64,000 nucleotides of DNA, taken from the NCBI GenBank assembly GCA_050951505.1, contig JBMNJE010000008.1:1-64000 (forward strand), given 5' to 3'. This DNA is from DUOA01 sp012839095 (lineage in GTDB: Bacteria; Bacillota; Clostridia; Caldicoprobacterales; DTU083). Numbering within the stretch: position 1 is the first letter of the stretch; each line of letters begins with the position of its first letter. Shown piece after piece: positions 35,547 to 43,988 of the stretch. A model generated the notes under the pieces. That model ran no database searches. It had not been told where the DNA came from and saw nothing but the letters and a program-made list of their open reading frames with translations. Made by a program: the position numbers and the translations under genes.

Positions 35547-35924
35547 TTGATAAGATACCTGGGTTGGCTCAATGTATTTCTCATAGCCCTGTCCCTTTCG
35601 CCCTTTTTACTCAGGCGGATCAGAAAACACATAATAAAAAAACCAAGCAAAAAGCTGAGCAAGGCCCTTAAGTTCCTGAGCAAGATTCATCCTTACCTGG
35701 GAGTTGTCCTTTTGATAACGAGTTTTCTCCATGGATATCTTGCCCTGGGAACCATCCGCCTGCATACCGGCTATTTAACCTGGTTTCTTATTGTAGTTCT
35801 GTTTGCGCTGAGAATGTGGGGTATAAAGTCCAGAAACAGATACTGGCTTGTCCTTCACAGAGCCGTTGCCGGGCTGGTTGTTGTCGCCCTGCTCATTCAT
35901 ATTTTTGCAAGAAACCTAATCTGA
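35547..35924 (+). CDS. Small multi-helix membrane protein, cytochrome b-like
   Basis: This 125-residue protein has four predicted membrane helices (about 4-20, 47-66, 76-92, 102-121). Histidines occur in 'KIHPYLGVVLLITSFLHGYL' and in 'LHRAVAGLVVVALLIHIF', spacing that resembles the two-haem arrangement of ferric-reductase or cytochrome b561-like four-helix cores. It is coupled to the cytochrome b5-like lipoprotein gene (8-bp gap). Inference: it passes electrons across the membrane to or from that lipoprotein. Haem binding is not proven by sequence. Confidence 0.7.
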   Translation: MIRYLGWLNVFLIALSLSPFLLRRIRKHIIKKPSKKLSKALKFLSKIHPYLGVVLLITSFLHGYLALGTIRLHTGYLTWFLIVVLFALRMWGIKSRNRYWLVLHRAVAGLVVVALLIHIFARNLI

Positions 35925-35935
35925 CCGGCCCTGCC

Positions 35936-36376
35936 CTACGAATCCCTGCGGCGAACTGCTGACACTGCAATGATGAACCCTAAAATTATCAGGAAAATCG
36001 GCCAGGCATATTCTCTAAACTGCCTGAGAATTTGCCTGAAGGGGAAGAATTTGTCCATAAGGATCAGTCCGCCTATAAGCACCATGATTCCGCCTATAAA
36101 CAGGAGTGAATTATTCTTTGCCGGGGAATGTGAGTCTCCGGCGACAAAGGTTTCATTACCGTCTTCATCTGTTACTATGGTACCCTCTGAGCCCTCTTCC
36201 TTGGGGATGATAATTGCAGCTATCAGGTAAAGCAGCAGTCCTGTTCCTCCGAAGAAGATTGTGATGCTCCAGATAAGCCGTATTATTGTTACATCAACGT
36301 TTAAGTACTCTGCCAGGCCTCCGCAGACCCCTGCTATTACGTTTTGTCTGGCAGAACGGTATAATTTTTTGTTCAT
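35936..36376 (-). CDS. PspC-domain membrane protein
   Basis: The protein has 146 residues. An N-terminal PspC domain ('KKLYRSARQNVIAGVCGGLA', 'EYLNVDVTIIRLIWSITIFF') includes one or two helices. A short polar loop and two more helices (about 90-108 and 122-140) resemble the LiaF/toastrack-associated membrane part. PspC proteins take part in envelope-stress responses. The frame is open to 36424. The ATG at 36376 is preferred because GGAGGT ends 6 nt before it. It converges with the haem-protein pair. Confidence 0.9.
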   Translation of the reverse strand: MNKKLYRSARQNVIAGVCGGLAEYLNVDVTIIRLIWSITIFFGGTGLLLYLIAAIIIPKEEGSEGTIVTDEDGNETFVAGDSHSPAKNNSLLFIGGIMVLIGGLILMDKFFPFRQILRQFREYAWPIFLIILGFIIAVSAVRRRDS

Positions 36377-36597
36377 ATTCATACCTCCGGTATTTTTTGT
36401 TTTGCTGTCATACCCCGGCAGCACCCTTTATTTGTGTCTGCTTCTCTGTATGACTGTATAACTGTATTTCTGTCCTCTGCATATCTGTCTATAGGTTTAG
36501 ACGGGACTTTTCACTGGAACCCTTCACTTTTTACTTCATTTATTTCTTCATTTTATATACATAACAGTTATGTTTCAGGTAAATATGATTCTATTTT

Positions 36598-37284
36598 CTA
36601 TGTAATCCATTCCTTCAGTTTTTCCGGCTGGGTAATCCGTATAATATTCCGTTCAATTTCAATCAGCTTGTACTTTTTGAAAGCCATCAGAATCCGGGTA
36701 ACGGTTTCCCGGGTGGTTCCGACCATGTTGGCCAGTTCCTGCCTGGAAATGCTTAAGTCCAGCTCCAGGCCCCTTTCCGTCCTTTTCCCGTGCTCGGCAG
36801 CCATCTTTAGAAGCATCTGGGCCGTACGCCCATGAGTGTTGTTCAGGGCCAGGCTTTTTACCCGCTGCTGTGCGTCCATCAAACGTTTGTTAAGCACCTT
36901 GATGATAGCCACGGCCATAGCGGGATGATCCTTCAGCACCTTTTCCAGATCCTCGTTTCGGATAAAGGCGATTCGGGCATCTTCCAGGACCTCTGCCGTT
37001 GCCGGATAGTTAACCTCGTTGAAAAGAATGACTTCCGCAAAGATGTCGCCCGGTGTCGCAATATAGAGGATATGCTCCCTGCCGTCCTCAGAGGTTTTAT
37101 AAATCTTCACCTTTCCCTCCATGACAAAGTGGACGGCTTCCCCGTACTCCCCTTCCATAAAGAGGATATGCCCCCGGCGATAGGTGCGCTCGATCATGAT
37201 TTCTGCTATGTCTTTCAGATTTTCTTTCTCGATGCCGCTGAAATAGGATATTTTCTTCAGAAACTCCAGTCTCTCAATCATCAT
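36598..37284 (-). CDS. Crp/Fnr-family transcriptional regulator
   Basis: The protein has 228 residues. A cyclic-nucleotide-binding-type beta-barrel (about 15-125: 'RRGHILFMEGEYGEAVHFVM', 'VKIYKTSEDGREHILYIATP', 'GDIFAEVILF') is followed by a dimer helix and a C-terminal winged helix-turn-helix ('LSISRQELANMVGTTRETVT', about 175-195). There are no cysteines in the N-terminal region, so it is not an oxygen-sensing FeS Fnr. It is a Crp-like or effector-independent type. The start is ATG 37284 or 37281 (GGGTGG upstream). A perfect palindrome at 37329-37342 lies just upstream and may be its own operator. Adjacent pflB and redox genes are plausible targets. Confidence 0.9.
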   Translation of the reverse strand: MMIERLEFLKKISYFSGIEKENLKDIAEIMIERTYRRGHILFMEGEYGEAVHFVMEGKVKIYKTSEDGREHILYIATPGDIFAEVILFNEVNYPATAEVLEDARIAFIRNEDLEKVLKDHPAMAVAIIKVLNKRLMDAQQRVKSLALNNTHGRTAQMLLKMAAEHGKRTERGLELDLSISRQELANMVGTTRETVTRILMAFKKYKLIEIERNIIRITQPEKLKEWIT

Positions 37285-37328
37285 GCCCACCCTTAATGAA
37301 TCTGCCGATTTTGCAGATACTACAGAAT

Positions 37329-37342
37329 ATATGATATCATAT
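37329..37342. promoter_or_regulatory. 14-bp perfect palindrome, candidate Crp/Fnr operator
   Basis: ATATGATATCATAT lies between the divergent Crp/Fnr-type gene (start 45 bp away) and the DUF1292 gene (start 79 bp away). Position and symmetry suggest an autoregulatory site. Confidence 0.4.
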
Positions 37343-37420
37343 TTTTTTCCCGAAATCATTGTATATCGGAAAAAGATAGGGTACAATAAACCTAATCATT
37401 GCGAAAGGAAGGTTTTTCCT

Positions 37421-37813
37421 ATGGAAGAGAGAGATATTCTGGTATTCACCGATGAAGAGGGACAGGAAATCCAAATGGAAATTCTTGATTACTTCGAGTA
37501 TGACGATGAACTTTATGCCATGCTGATTGAGGCCGATGAATATGAGCATGATCATGAGCACGATGATGAATGCGATCATGAGGAGGAAAGCAGCATATAC
37601 ATCATGAGGGTCATTGTGGACGGAGACACGGAAGAATTTGTCCCGGTGGATGAAGATAAGATGGAGGAGCTGGTTGAGGCTATCCAGGAAATGTACATTG
37701 CTGAGGACGATTATGACGGATATGACGGGGACGACTACGACGATGAGGACTACGATGACTACGAAAATGATGATGAGGACCCTTTTGATGTAATGGACGA
37801 AGATGAGGAGTAG
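37421..37813 (+). CDS. DUF1292 acidic protein
   Basis: This 130-residue protein starts at ATG 37421 (RBS AAAGGAAGG). The N-terminal two thirds match DUF1292 ('LVFTDEEGQEIQMEILDYFE', 'YMRV'-like core, 'EEFVPVDEDKMEELVEAI'), a small beta-rich domain common in Firmicutes, often beside ribosome or RuvX-type genes. An insert rich in His, Glu and Asp follows residue 40 ('EHDHEHDDECDHEEE'), which could bind metal. The last 35 residues are almost only Asp, Glu and Tyr. Function unknown. The upstream in-frame extension to 37283 is not convincing. Confidence 0.85.
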   Translation: MEERDILVFTDEEGQEIQMEILDYFEYDDELYAMLIEADEYEHDHEHDDECDHEEESSIYIMRVIVDGDTEEFVPVDEDKMEELVEAIQEMYIAEDDYDGYDGDDYDDEDYDDYENDDEDPFDVMDEDEE

Positions 37814-37827
37814 TATCGGAGAACACA

Positions 37828-37872
37828 AAAGAGCGGATCGGAGCTTATAAAGCCCGCCTTCCGCTCTTTTTT
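37828..37872 (+). terminator. Intrinsic terminator of the DUF1292 gene
   Basis: A 10-bp stem AAAGAGCGGA / TCCGCTCTTT (37828-37837, 37860-37869) with a 22-nt loop that may itself pair (CGGAGC, GCCCGCC region) ends in six T's. Confidence 0.75.
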
Positions 37873-37912
37873 ATTTCCTTATTCTGCATTGTAACCCGAG
37901 TAAAACTTAGGA

Positions 37913-40282
37913 TTAGAACTCAAATGAACCGCCGTGGAGATAGAGCTGCTTAGTTCCATCGGGCAGCTGCAGTTCCACCGGAACATTGTCGGGTACCTGG
38001 CCGGATATGGACAGAAGTCCGGAATCCACCTTCCAGGACACCTGAACCATTCCCTTCGGCGTAATTACACTGCCGGAGAAATCGGGCAGGGATAATACAT
38101 GCGGCTGGATTCCGATTTTGGTCCAGCCCGGTTCCAGGGGTTTAACTCCAAGGATGCAGCGGGTAAACTCGTAGAGGGCAAGGGCGCTCCAACCGTGGCA
38201 GTCGCTGCGCATGCTCACATTGTCCTCCGGGCAGGTGGTCAGATGCTGCTCAAGCATCTTCTTCCAGTCATCCCATATCACTTCGCTCCAGTCATACATA
38301 TCCGACATTTCAAGAGCCCTCATCAGGTAAAATCTCATTGAATAGGAACAGAGATCGATATCATTAATAGAAAGGGATTTTTTCATAACGCTCTTTGCAC
38401 GTTTTCCCTTGACCAGCCCGGTCAGCACTGCCCATACCTGAACATGCTGGCTGAATCGATAAAATCTGGGGCCTTCCTTAAACAGGCCATTGGTATCATC
38501 CCAGCAAAGGCTTTCTATCTGCTGCAGAATATCCCTGGCGCGCTTCTCATATTCGGCTGCCATGAACTTCCTTCCTGTCAGCTCATTCAGCCTGGCAGCT
38601 GACTGCAGACCTGCTGCATAGATCAGACTGTAGATGGTGGCCGGGCCCTTTTCCGCAGCCGGCGGCACTCCCCTGTCCCAGCCCTGGACCCAGTCAACAA
38701 AGGGCCAGTATTCAAGATCCTCAATAAGGCCGCTGCTTCCAATTTTACCGGAAAACCACTCCAGAATCCCGTCTATGACAGAACGGTATTCGCGAACATG
38801 ATCAAGTTCCCCGGTCTGCCAGTAATAGTCCTCCACCATGAGGATAAAGTAAATATTAAAAGTGGGAATAACCTGGGGCTCCAGGGAGGGGTATCTGGAC
38901 TGCAGCAAGCCGTTTGGCAGCAGGGAACAGCGATAATCATGCATTGCCTTCCGGGCCAGCTTCGTATCGGCACTGACCATATAGGAAAACAAGATCTGGG
39001 AACGGGTATCCATCAGGTATTGAAGCTGCTCGTAATAGGGGCAATCCTCAAAGGTTTCGTGCATGCATCTTCTTAAGGTGCGGAGACTGATATCCCATAC
39101 ATTGTTGACCCAGGCTTCTGTAGACTGAACCGTGGTCTTTGCCTCCAGGGGATAACCTGTTTCAAGATAATAGGGGCGTTCAATCAGCAGGGGTTCCCTG
39201 CCTGTGTCGATCTCAATCTGCACAAAGCGGAAGGTGCGGAACCAGAAAGGCTCATACCTATCTTCCCTGCCCGAGGGCAGATATTCATCCTCGTGACCGA
39301 TAATGACGCCATGCTCGGCGTCATCCCGAACCTTCTTTACATATCTGCCGTTTTCCGGCACAAAATAGGCCTCGGAATAACGGATGCGGACAGAACTGCC
39401 TGCACCGCCCCGCATCTTCATAACCAGATAGCCCGTAGTCAGTTCACCTGCATCCAATACCGCTGTATAGCTGTTGTTGGGCGCCAGGGTAACAGTGGTA
39501 TCATCTATCAGGGTAGGGAAGTATATGCGCTCCCGCTGGAAGTTAAATACCGGCATATTCCTTTGAAAATACCGCCTGACTTCATAAAGCTGGGGTATGG
39601 GTCTCTCTGCCAGAGGCATGGGCGGTATGAGGCCATAGTCTTCATTTGCAGGTGTGCCTGCTGCCACCCAGAAGGGTCTGGCCGGATACCATTTTCCTTC
39701 AGGTTCCGGTGAAACCATCCATCCGTAAGGAAGGAGAGAGCCGTCCACCTTCTCCATGGTACCCATCCAGAAGGTATCCGGATAGGGAATCCATTGGGTA
39801 GCCCTGTCCAGGGTCACATACCAGTCTCCGTAGCCGGTGGTGACATCGGCCAGAACTCTGCCTTTATCAGTCTTGCAGACACCTTCCACCATCAAATAGG
39901 GACCTGCGCCGTTGGACATGACCGAAAGAGGCCCCTGATTGGCCTTCAGTCTGGATTCATAAGCCGGATAGGCAATAACCTTGACGGCGATGCAGTTGAA
40001 ACCGGGCTTCAGATACTTTGAAACATCAACGGTTTCATAGTACTGCCTCCACTTGTCCCCTTTCAGGGGCCCTGAAAGGATGGGCTGGCCGTTGACCCAG
40101 AGACGATATCTGCTGCTGGCACTTATTTTAAATTCCAGCTTTCCCTGCTGGTGTACGGTAAAACCATATCGAAAATAGGCAGTTATGTTCTCGGTACGTC
40201 CGGCAGAAATTCCCGCTGCCTTCCAGGCTTCGTCCGGCACGCCAATCCAGTATGCGGTTTTTGATCTTGTTCTTGCAGCCAT
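37913..40282 (-). CDS. Alpha-L-rhamnosidase family glycoside hydrolase, GH78-like
   Basis: This 789-residue cytosolic protein has N-terminal beta domains (about 1-370) including the rhamnosidase-type sugar-binding part ('SSRYRLWVNGQPILSGPLKG'). A six-hairpin (alpha/alpha)6 barrel (about 380-700: 'RRCMHETFEDCPYYEQLQYL', 'WPFVDWVQGWDRG', 'MRSDCHGWSALALYEF') and a C-terminal sandwich complete it. 'EDCPYYEQLQY' and 'SDCHGWSA' are typical of GH78, whose catalytic acid and base are glutamates in the barrel; their exact positions are not assigned here. It begins 3 bp after the stop of ddl, with its RBS inside the ddl end, so the two are translated from one message. Confidence 0.88.
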   Translation of the reverse strand: MAARTRSKTAYWIGVPDEAWKAAGISAGRTENITAYFRYGFTVHQQGKLEFKISASSRYRLWVNGQPILSGPLKGDKWRQYYETVDVSKYLKPGFNCIAVKVIAYPAYESRLKANQGPLSVMSNGAGPYLMVEGVCKTDKGRVLADVTTGYGDWYVTLDRATQWIPYPDTFWMGTMEKVDGSLLPYGWMVSPEPEGKWYPARPFWVAAGTPANEDYGLIPPMPLAERPIPQLYEVRRYFQRNMPVFNFQRERIYFPTLIDDTTVTLAPNNSYTAVLDAGELTTGYLVMKMRGGAGSSVRIRYSEAYFVPENGRYVKKVRDDAEHGVIIGHEDEYLPSGREDRYEPFWFRTFRFVQIEIDTGREPLLIERPYYLETGYPLEAKTTVQSTEAWVNNVWDISLRTLRRCMHETFEDCPYYEQLQYLMDTRSQILFSYMVSADTKLARKAMHDYRCSLLPNGLLQSRYPSLEPQVIPTFNIYFILMVEDYYWQTGELDHVREYRSVIDGILEWFSGKIGSSGLIEDLEYWPFVDWVQGWDRGVPPAAEKGPATIYSLIYAAGLQSAARLNELTGRKFMAAEYEKRARDILQQIESLCWDDTNGLFKEGPRFYRFSQHVQVWAVLTGLVKGKRAKSVMKKSLSINDIDLCSYSMRFYLMRALEMSDMYDWSEVIWDDWKKMLEQHLTTCPEDNVSMRSDCHGWSALALYEFTRCILGVKPLEPGWTKIGIQPHVLSLPDFSGSVITPKGMVQVSWKVDSGLLSISGQVPDNVPVELQLPDGTKQLYLHGGSFEF

Positions 40283-40285
40283 ATC

Positions 40286-41398
40286 TTATTCACACCTTTT
40301 TATTTCTACATTTGTTTTTAGGGCCTGTTCCCGGCGGAAACGTTCCAGGGCCAGCTCTATAAGTCTGTCTATCAGCTTTCCGCAGGGCAGACCGCTTACT
40401 TCCCACAGCTTGGGATACATGCTGATTCTGGTAAATCCGGGAAGGGTATTGATTTCGTTTACGATAAGTTCTCCATTTTCCTTAAGGAAGAAATCCACTC
40501 TGGCCATTCCTTCGCAGCAAAGAGAACAATAGGTTTTAAGAGCAAGATCCTGTACTTCCCTGACCTTTTCCCCGGGCAGCCTGGCCGGTACTTCCAGCAG
40601 GGCTCCGTTCTCATCTATGTACTTTGCTTCATAGGAATAAAATTCAGCCTGCGGCAGGATCTCACCCGGCAGGGATGCTATGGGGTTTTCATTGCCCAGT
40701 ACCGAGCATTCGAGCTCCCGCCCTTTTATATACTCCTCAATGATGATTTTGGTATCATACTGAAAGGCATCTTCAACTGCTTCCCTAAAGCCGGCAGCAT
40801 CTGAGGCCTTGCTGATTCCCACAGACGATCCCATATTGGCGGGCTTAATAAAAACGGGAGAGCCCAGTCTGGCTGTTACTTCATCATAATCAATTGTTTC
40901 CCTGTCTCTGTATGTATAGGTCAGAAAATCCGCTATGGGGATTCCATCTGCTTTAAGCAGCCGCTTCATCACGTCTTTGTCCATGCCTACAGCCGAGCCC
41001 AGCACACCGGCTCCTACGAAGGGGATGTTGGCCAGTTTCAGAAGGCCCTGCACTGTTCCGTCTTCGCCGAAGGGACCGTGAAGGACGGGAAAAATCACAT
41101 CAATCCTGCCGGGAGCTTCCTCCCAGCTGATATCGGTTATCTGTTCAGCCTCACTGCCGGGTATGACAGCCAGCTCTTTGGCACCTGAATGAAATTCAAC
41201 CAGCTCGGGGCTGCCGTCATTCAGGAAATCCATGTAGTTCTGATGCCAATGCCACTTTCCTGCCTTGTCGATACCTATTAAAACCACGTCGTATTTGTCT
41301 TTGTCCAATGCAGCCAATACGTTTCTGGCTGACTGCAGCGAGACCTCATGCTCAGCGGACTTTCCGCCGAATAAAATGCCTACTCTGATTTTTTTCAA
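40286..41398 (-). CDS. ddl: D-alanine--D-alanine ligase
   Basis: This ATP-grasp enzyme makes D-Ala-D-Ala for peptidoglycan precursors. The protein has 370 residues from TTG 41398: 'KKIRVGILFGGKSAEHEVSL' at the start, 'PVLHGPFGEDGTVQGLL' (about 100-116), 'PVFIKPANMGSSVGISKA' (about 180-197) and the C-terminal 'NEINTLPGFTRISMYPKLW' metal/ATP site are all standard for Ddl. The final Tyr/Phe determinant is 'SMYPKLW', as in normal D-Ala ligases rather than D-lactate types. The start choice rests on GAGGG 7 nt before the TTG; a GTG at 41407 is the alternative. Confidence 0.95.
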   Translation of the reverse strand: MKKIRVGILFGGKSAEHEVSLQSARNVLAALDKDKYDVVLIGIDKAGKWHWHQNYMDFLNDGSPELVEFHSGAKELAVIPGSEAEQITDISWEEAPGRIDVIFPVLHGPFGEDGTVQGLLKLANIPFVGAGVLGSAVGMDKDVMKRLLKADGIPIADFLTYTYRDRETIDYDEVTARLGSPVFIKPANMGSSVGISKASDAAGFREAVEDAFQYDTKIIIEEYIKGRELECSVLGNENPIASLPGEILPQAEFYSYEAKYIDENGALLEVPARLPGEKVREVQDLALKTYCSLCCEGMARVDFFLKENGELIVNEINTLPGFTRISMYPKLWEVSGLPCGKLIDRLIELALERFRREQALKTNVEIKRCE

Positions 41399-41488
41399 AC
41401 CTGACACCCTCTTTACCTGGTTAGCTTATTACTTCGGGAAAATGATAGACCTGGAAATAATTATAGCACCTTTGTATAATTATATCTA

Positions 41489-42076
41489 TCAGCCTTTTAA
41501 ATATCCCTTCTTAACCGAATCCTCTATGATTTCCTCCACGGCTTCCCATACCCGGGGCATGCTTTCCTTTATAACCGCCATGCGCTCATAGACTTTTTCC
41601 CTGTTGACGCCCGGCATTTTCCAGGTATAGCCTTCCGTATGATAATTCAAAAGCAGGGGCTGCAGCCTGTCGATACTGGCTGCATAGCGGGCTTCCGGAG
41701 TCTCTTTTTCCTCAAACTCCCGCCACAGCCTCCAAACTTCATCAGCCTGATCAGAAGGCAGGAGACTGAAGATGCGCTCTGCAGCCTGCATTTCCCTTTC
41801 TTCCTTATCTTCATTTCCTTTCTCATCATAGGCAAAAGTATCTCCGGCATCGATTTCCACAAGATCGTGAATGAGAAGCATTTTTATAACCCTAAAAAGA
41901 TTAACGCCCTCCTCTTTAACGTATTCGGTCAGCAGCATGGCCATGGCCGCCAGATGCCAGGAATGTTCCGCATCATTTTCCTTTCTCCGATCACCAATCA
42001 GGGCGGATTGCCGGAAAACCTGCTTCAGCTTGTCGATTTCCACAATAAAGCGGATTTGCTGCCCTAATCTGTCCAT
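41489..42076 (-). CDS. HD-domain hydrolase, YfbR-like
   Basis: This metal-dependent phosphohydrolase has 195 residues. The HD motif is 'ENDAEHSWHLAAMAMLL' (His near 37) with 'LLIHDLVEIDAGDTFAYD' (HD near 72) and a later Asp in 'SIDRLQPLLLNY'. The size and 'HSWHLA' pattern fit the HD_3 group that includes the 5'-deoxynucleotidase YfbR and HDDC2. The likely substrate is a nucleoside monophosphate, but this is inferred from the family only. It is encoded 80 bp upstream of ddl on the same strand. Confidence 0.9.
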   Translation of the reverse strand: MDRLGQQIRFIVEIDKLKQVFRQSALIGDRRKENDAEHSWHLAAMAMLLTEYVKEEGVNLFRVIKMLLIHDLVEIDAGDTFAYDEKGNEDKEEREMQAAERIFSLLPSDQADEVWRLWREFEEKETPEARYAASIDRLQPLLLNYHTEGYTWKMPGVNREKVYERMAVIKESMPRVWEAVEEIIEDSVKKGYLKG

Positions 42077-42189
42077 TTACTGTATCAGCTCTTTTCTTCA
42101 GTCGGTCAAATCATTCAGTGCTTTAATTTAAGATTTTGCTATAATAATGTTATTATATCACTTTAGCAGCCAATCGGAAAGAATCTTCT

Positions 42190-43161
42190 TCATCCCTCCT
42201 TCAACCAGTCCGCTTTATATAAAAACCTTGAGAAGTTGGAAGACAGAAGAACTATCTTCTCTTCATCAAGGCTGTCTGATTCGCCCATGCATAATTTCAC
42301 TACGCCGCCCATTACAGGCTCAAAAACAGGAATGCAGATGTTTGCCTGAGGGTATTCGGAATGTACCCTGCGGGAAAAGGCATCGAACATTATCCTGCTG
42401 CCTTTCCAGGCACCACCGGCAAGGAAAATGTCTCCATGCAGCCCCGCTTCGCGCAGTAATGCAATCATCTGATCCGCCATATCCATACCGGCTTTTTCAA
42501 GGATCCGGATAGATATGCTGTCGCCTTGATGGGCTGCTTTGGATACCAATGGAGCCACCGATGCTATCAATGACTGATAAGACTTTGACCGGTACACCTT
42601 AGGGATAATTTCCCACAAATGCTTCAATTCCCAGGCTTCCATCAGCAGATCATATAATAATGTTTTTGGGCCCCAGTTTTCATATGCTTTAATTATTGCT
42701 TCCAATGCATCCCGGCCAATGCTGGCTCCGCTTCCCTGGTCACCGAGTAAGCTGCCCCAGCCGCCTTTATGCCTTTGATAATTACCGCTAATATAACAGA
42801 CACCGGAGCCGGTTCCCGCCAATGCCATATATCCTTTTGACTTCTGTATGCCTGCAAGGGCACTCATTTCGGCTTCTGATAAGTAGTAAACTTCATTTAC
42901 TTCAGCCATGGAGCCAAGGATCTCATCAAATAACTTACCTGGACCGGCCATGGAAACATAAAGTTTTTCGATGGAGATTCCCTTATAGCCGGATAAACAT
43001 TCCTCAATACTGTTTCGTATATTGCCTGTTACATTTTCCCACGAGTCGAAGTTGAGATTAACGCCCTGTCCTCTGCCGAAGCTCAGAAGCTCAAATTTAT
43101 CATTGAATAAAATGACATTCAGCTTAGTACCGCCGCCATCAACGCTCATATAATAAGGCAC
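42190..43161 (-). CDS. BadF/BadG-type ATPase, probable N-acetyl-amino-sugar kinase
   Basis: This ASKHA-fold kinase of 323 residues starts at GTG ('PYYMSVDGGGTKLNV', phosphate-1 motif) with GAGGTG 7 nt upstream. 'GSGASIGRDALEAI' and 'LAGTGSGVCYI' match the phosphate-2 and adenosine regions; the C-terminal 'DIFLAGGAWKGS' is typical. The family includes N-acetylglucosamine kinase (NagK) and the clostridial MurNAc/GlcNAc kinase MurK. Two SIS-domain genes precede it on the same strand, supporting amino-sugar or MurNAc salvage. Activity on another sugar cannot be excluded. Confidence 0.88.
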   Translation of the reverse strand: MPYYMSVDGGGTKLNVILFNDKFELLSFGRGQGVNLNFDSWENVTGNIRNSIEECLSGYKGISIEKLYVSMAGPGKLFDEILGSMAEVNEVYYLSEAEMSALAGIQKSKGYMALAGTGSGVCYISGNYQRHKGGWGSLLGDQGSGASIGRDALEAIIKAYENWGPKTLLYDLLMEAWELKHLWEIIPKVYRSKSYQSLIASVAPLVSKAAHQGDSISIRILEKAGMDMADQMIALLREAGLHGDIFLAGGAWKGSRIMFDAFSRRVHSEYPQANICIPVFEPVMGGVVKLCMGESDSLDEEKIVLLSSNFSRFLYKADWLKEG

Positions 43162-43180
43162 CTGATGTCACCTCATATTA

Positions 43181-43240
43181 ATCAATATCCCTTTTATCAA
43201 TATCCCTTTTATCAATATCCTTCTTATCAATATCCTTTTT
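43181..43240. repeat. Four tandem 15-bp repeats at the SIS/kinase junction
   Basis: ATCAATATCCCTTTT is repeated four times in register (43181-43195, 43196-43210, 43211-43225, 43226-43240); the first two copies are identical and the last two differ by one or two bases. The array covers the stop codon of the second SIS gene (43227) and the space before the kinase RBS. On the minus strand each unit reads AAAAGGGATATTGAT and thus holds an RBS-like AAAAGGG. Confidence 0.95.
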
Positions 43241-43955
43241 CCATAAACTGCTTTCTGACTTCTTCGTTGTATTTGAAACCCTCCGGCTTATTTATGCTCA
43301 TATAGACAGAAGGGGTCATGCCTTTTTGCATCATCTGACTGACAAGTTCCGCATTCAGCGCCCACATGATATAGGCTGCGGCCATTCCGGATGCGGGACA
43401 TATATTAACGTCCAGCCCCTCTACCTCCACCATGGCATCTCCTGCAGGTGCGCAGTTGTCAAGTACAAGATCGGCTAATTCAAACAGCCTCTTTCCACAG
43501 CTGTGTTCTGATTTCAAAGAGGATGAATACTCAAGGGAAGTAAGTGCGATAACTTTAACGCCCAGTTCCCTGGCAGCCAGTGCAATGTCTACAGGACGAA
43601 CTGTTTTCCCCGAAACGGAACCTATAATCAGAACATCACCAGGGATTACATTGGAGGAGCCCAGGACATATCCGGCCAAACCTTCCAGGGATGTGTTTTT
43701 GCCCCTGTTATCCCTTTCCTTATATTTATTATCTACATTAAAATGATAATTCAGGGCTTTCATTAACATAAGACCGCCGGCTCTGCCTACCATTTCACTG
43801 TTTATTAAGTGGCCGGTGTCAAAAATATGCACTGTGCCGCCCTGTTCAATGGATTCCACAATTATAGCTGCAGCCTTCCTGATGTTTTCTGTCTGCGTGT
43901 TCCGGATTTTTTCCATGAGCTTATTGACTTTCTGAAAGTATTGGTTCATCAACAT
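43227..43955 (-). CDS. SIS-domain sugar-phosphate binding protein (paralogue 2)
   Basis: This 242-residue protein resembles the UPF0309/sugar isomerase (SIS) domain family. Phosphosugar-binding motifs are 'VHIFDTGHLINSEMVGRAGG' (about 38-57) and 'VLIIGSVSGKTVRPVDIALA' (about 110-129), then 'LTSLEYSS'. It is clearly homologous to the next upstream gene (shared 'LGVKVIALTSLEYSS' versus 'LGVKVISLTNLEYSS', 'GKRLFE.SDLVLDNC'). The catalytic role (isomerase, etherase or regulator) is not decided by sequence. The C-terminal codons lie inside a 15-bp tandem repeat array, so the exact end may vary between strains. Confidence 0.85.
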   Translation of the reverse strand: MLMNQYFQKVNKLMEKIRNTQTENIRKAAAIIVESIEQGGTVHIFDTGHLINSEMVGRAGGLMLMKALNYHFNVDNKYKERDNRGKNTSLEGLAGYVLGSSNVIPGDVLIIGSVSGKTVRPVDIALAARELGVKVIALTSLEYSSSLKSEHSCGKRLFELADLVLDNCAPAGDAMVEVEGLDVNICPASGMAAAYIMWALNAELVSQMMQKGMTPSVYMSINKPEGFKYNEEVRKQFMEKGY

Positions 43956-43988
43956 TGAAATTCATCCCCTTAAATTTAGAAAGTAAAG

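Noticed and set aside
36598..37284. Oxygen-sensing FeS Fnr
   Set aside because: The protein has no cysteines to hold a 4Fe-4S cluster.
43181..43240. Short tandem repeats as a CRISPR array
   Set aside because: Units are 15 bp, adjacent and without spacers, and no cas gene is in the window.
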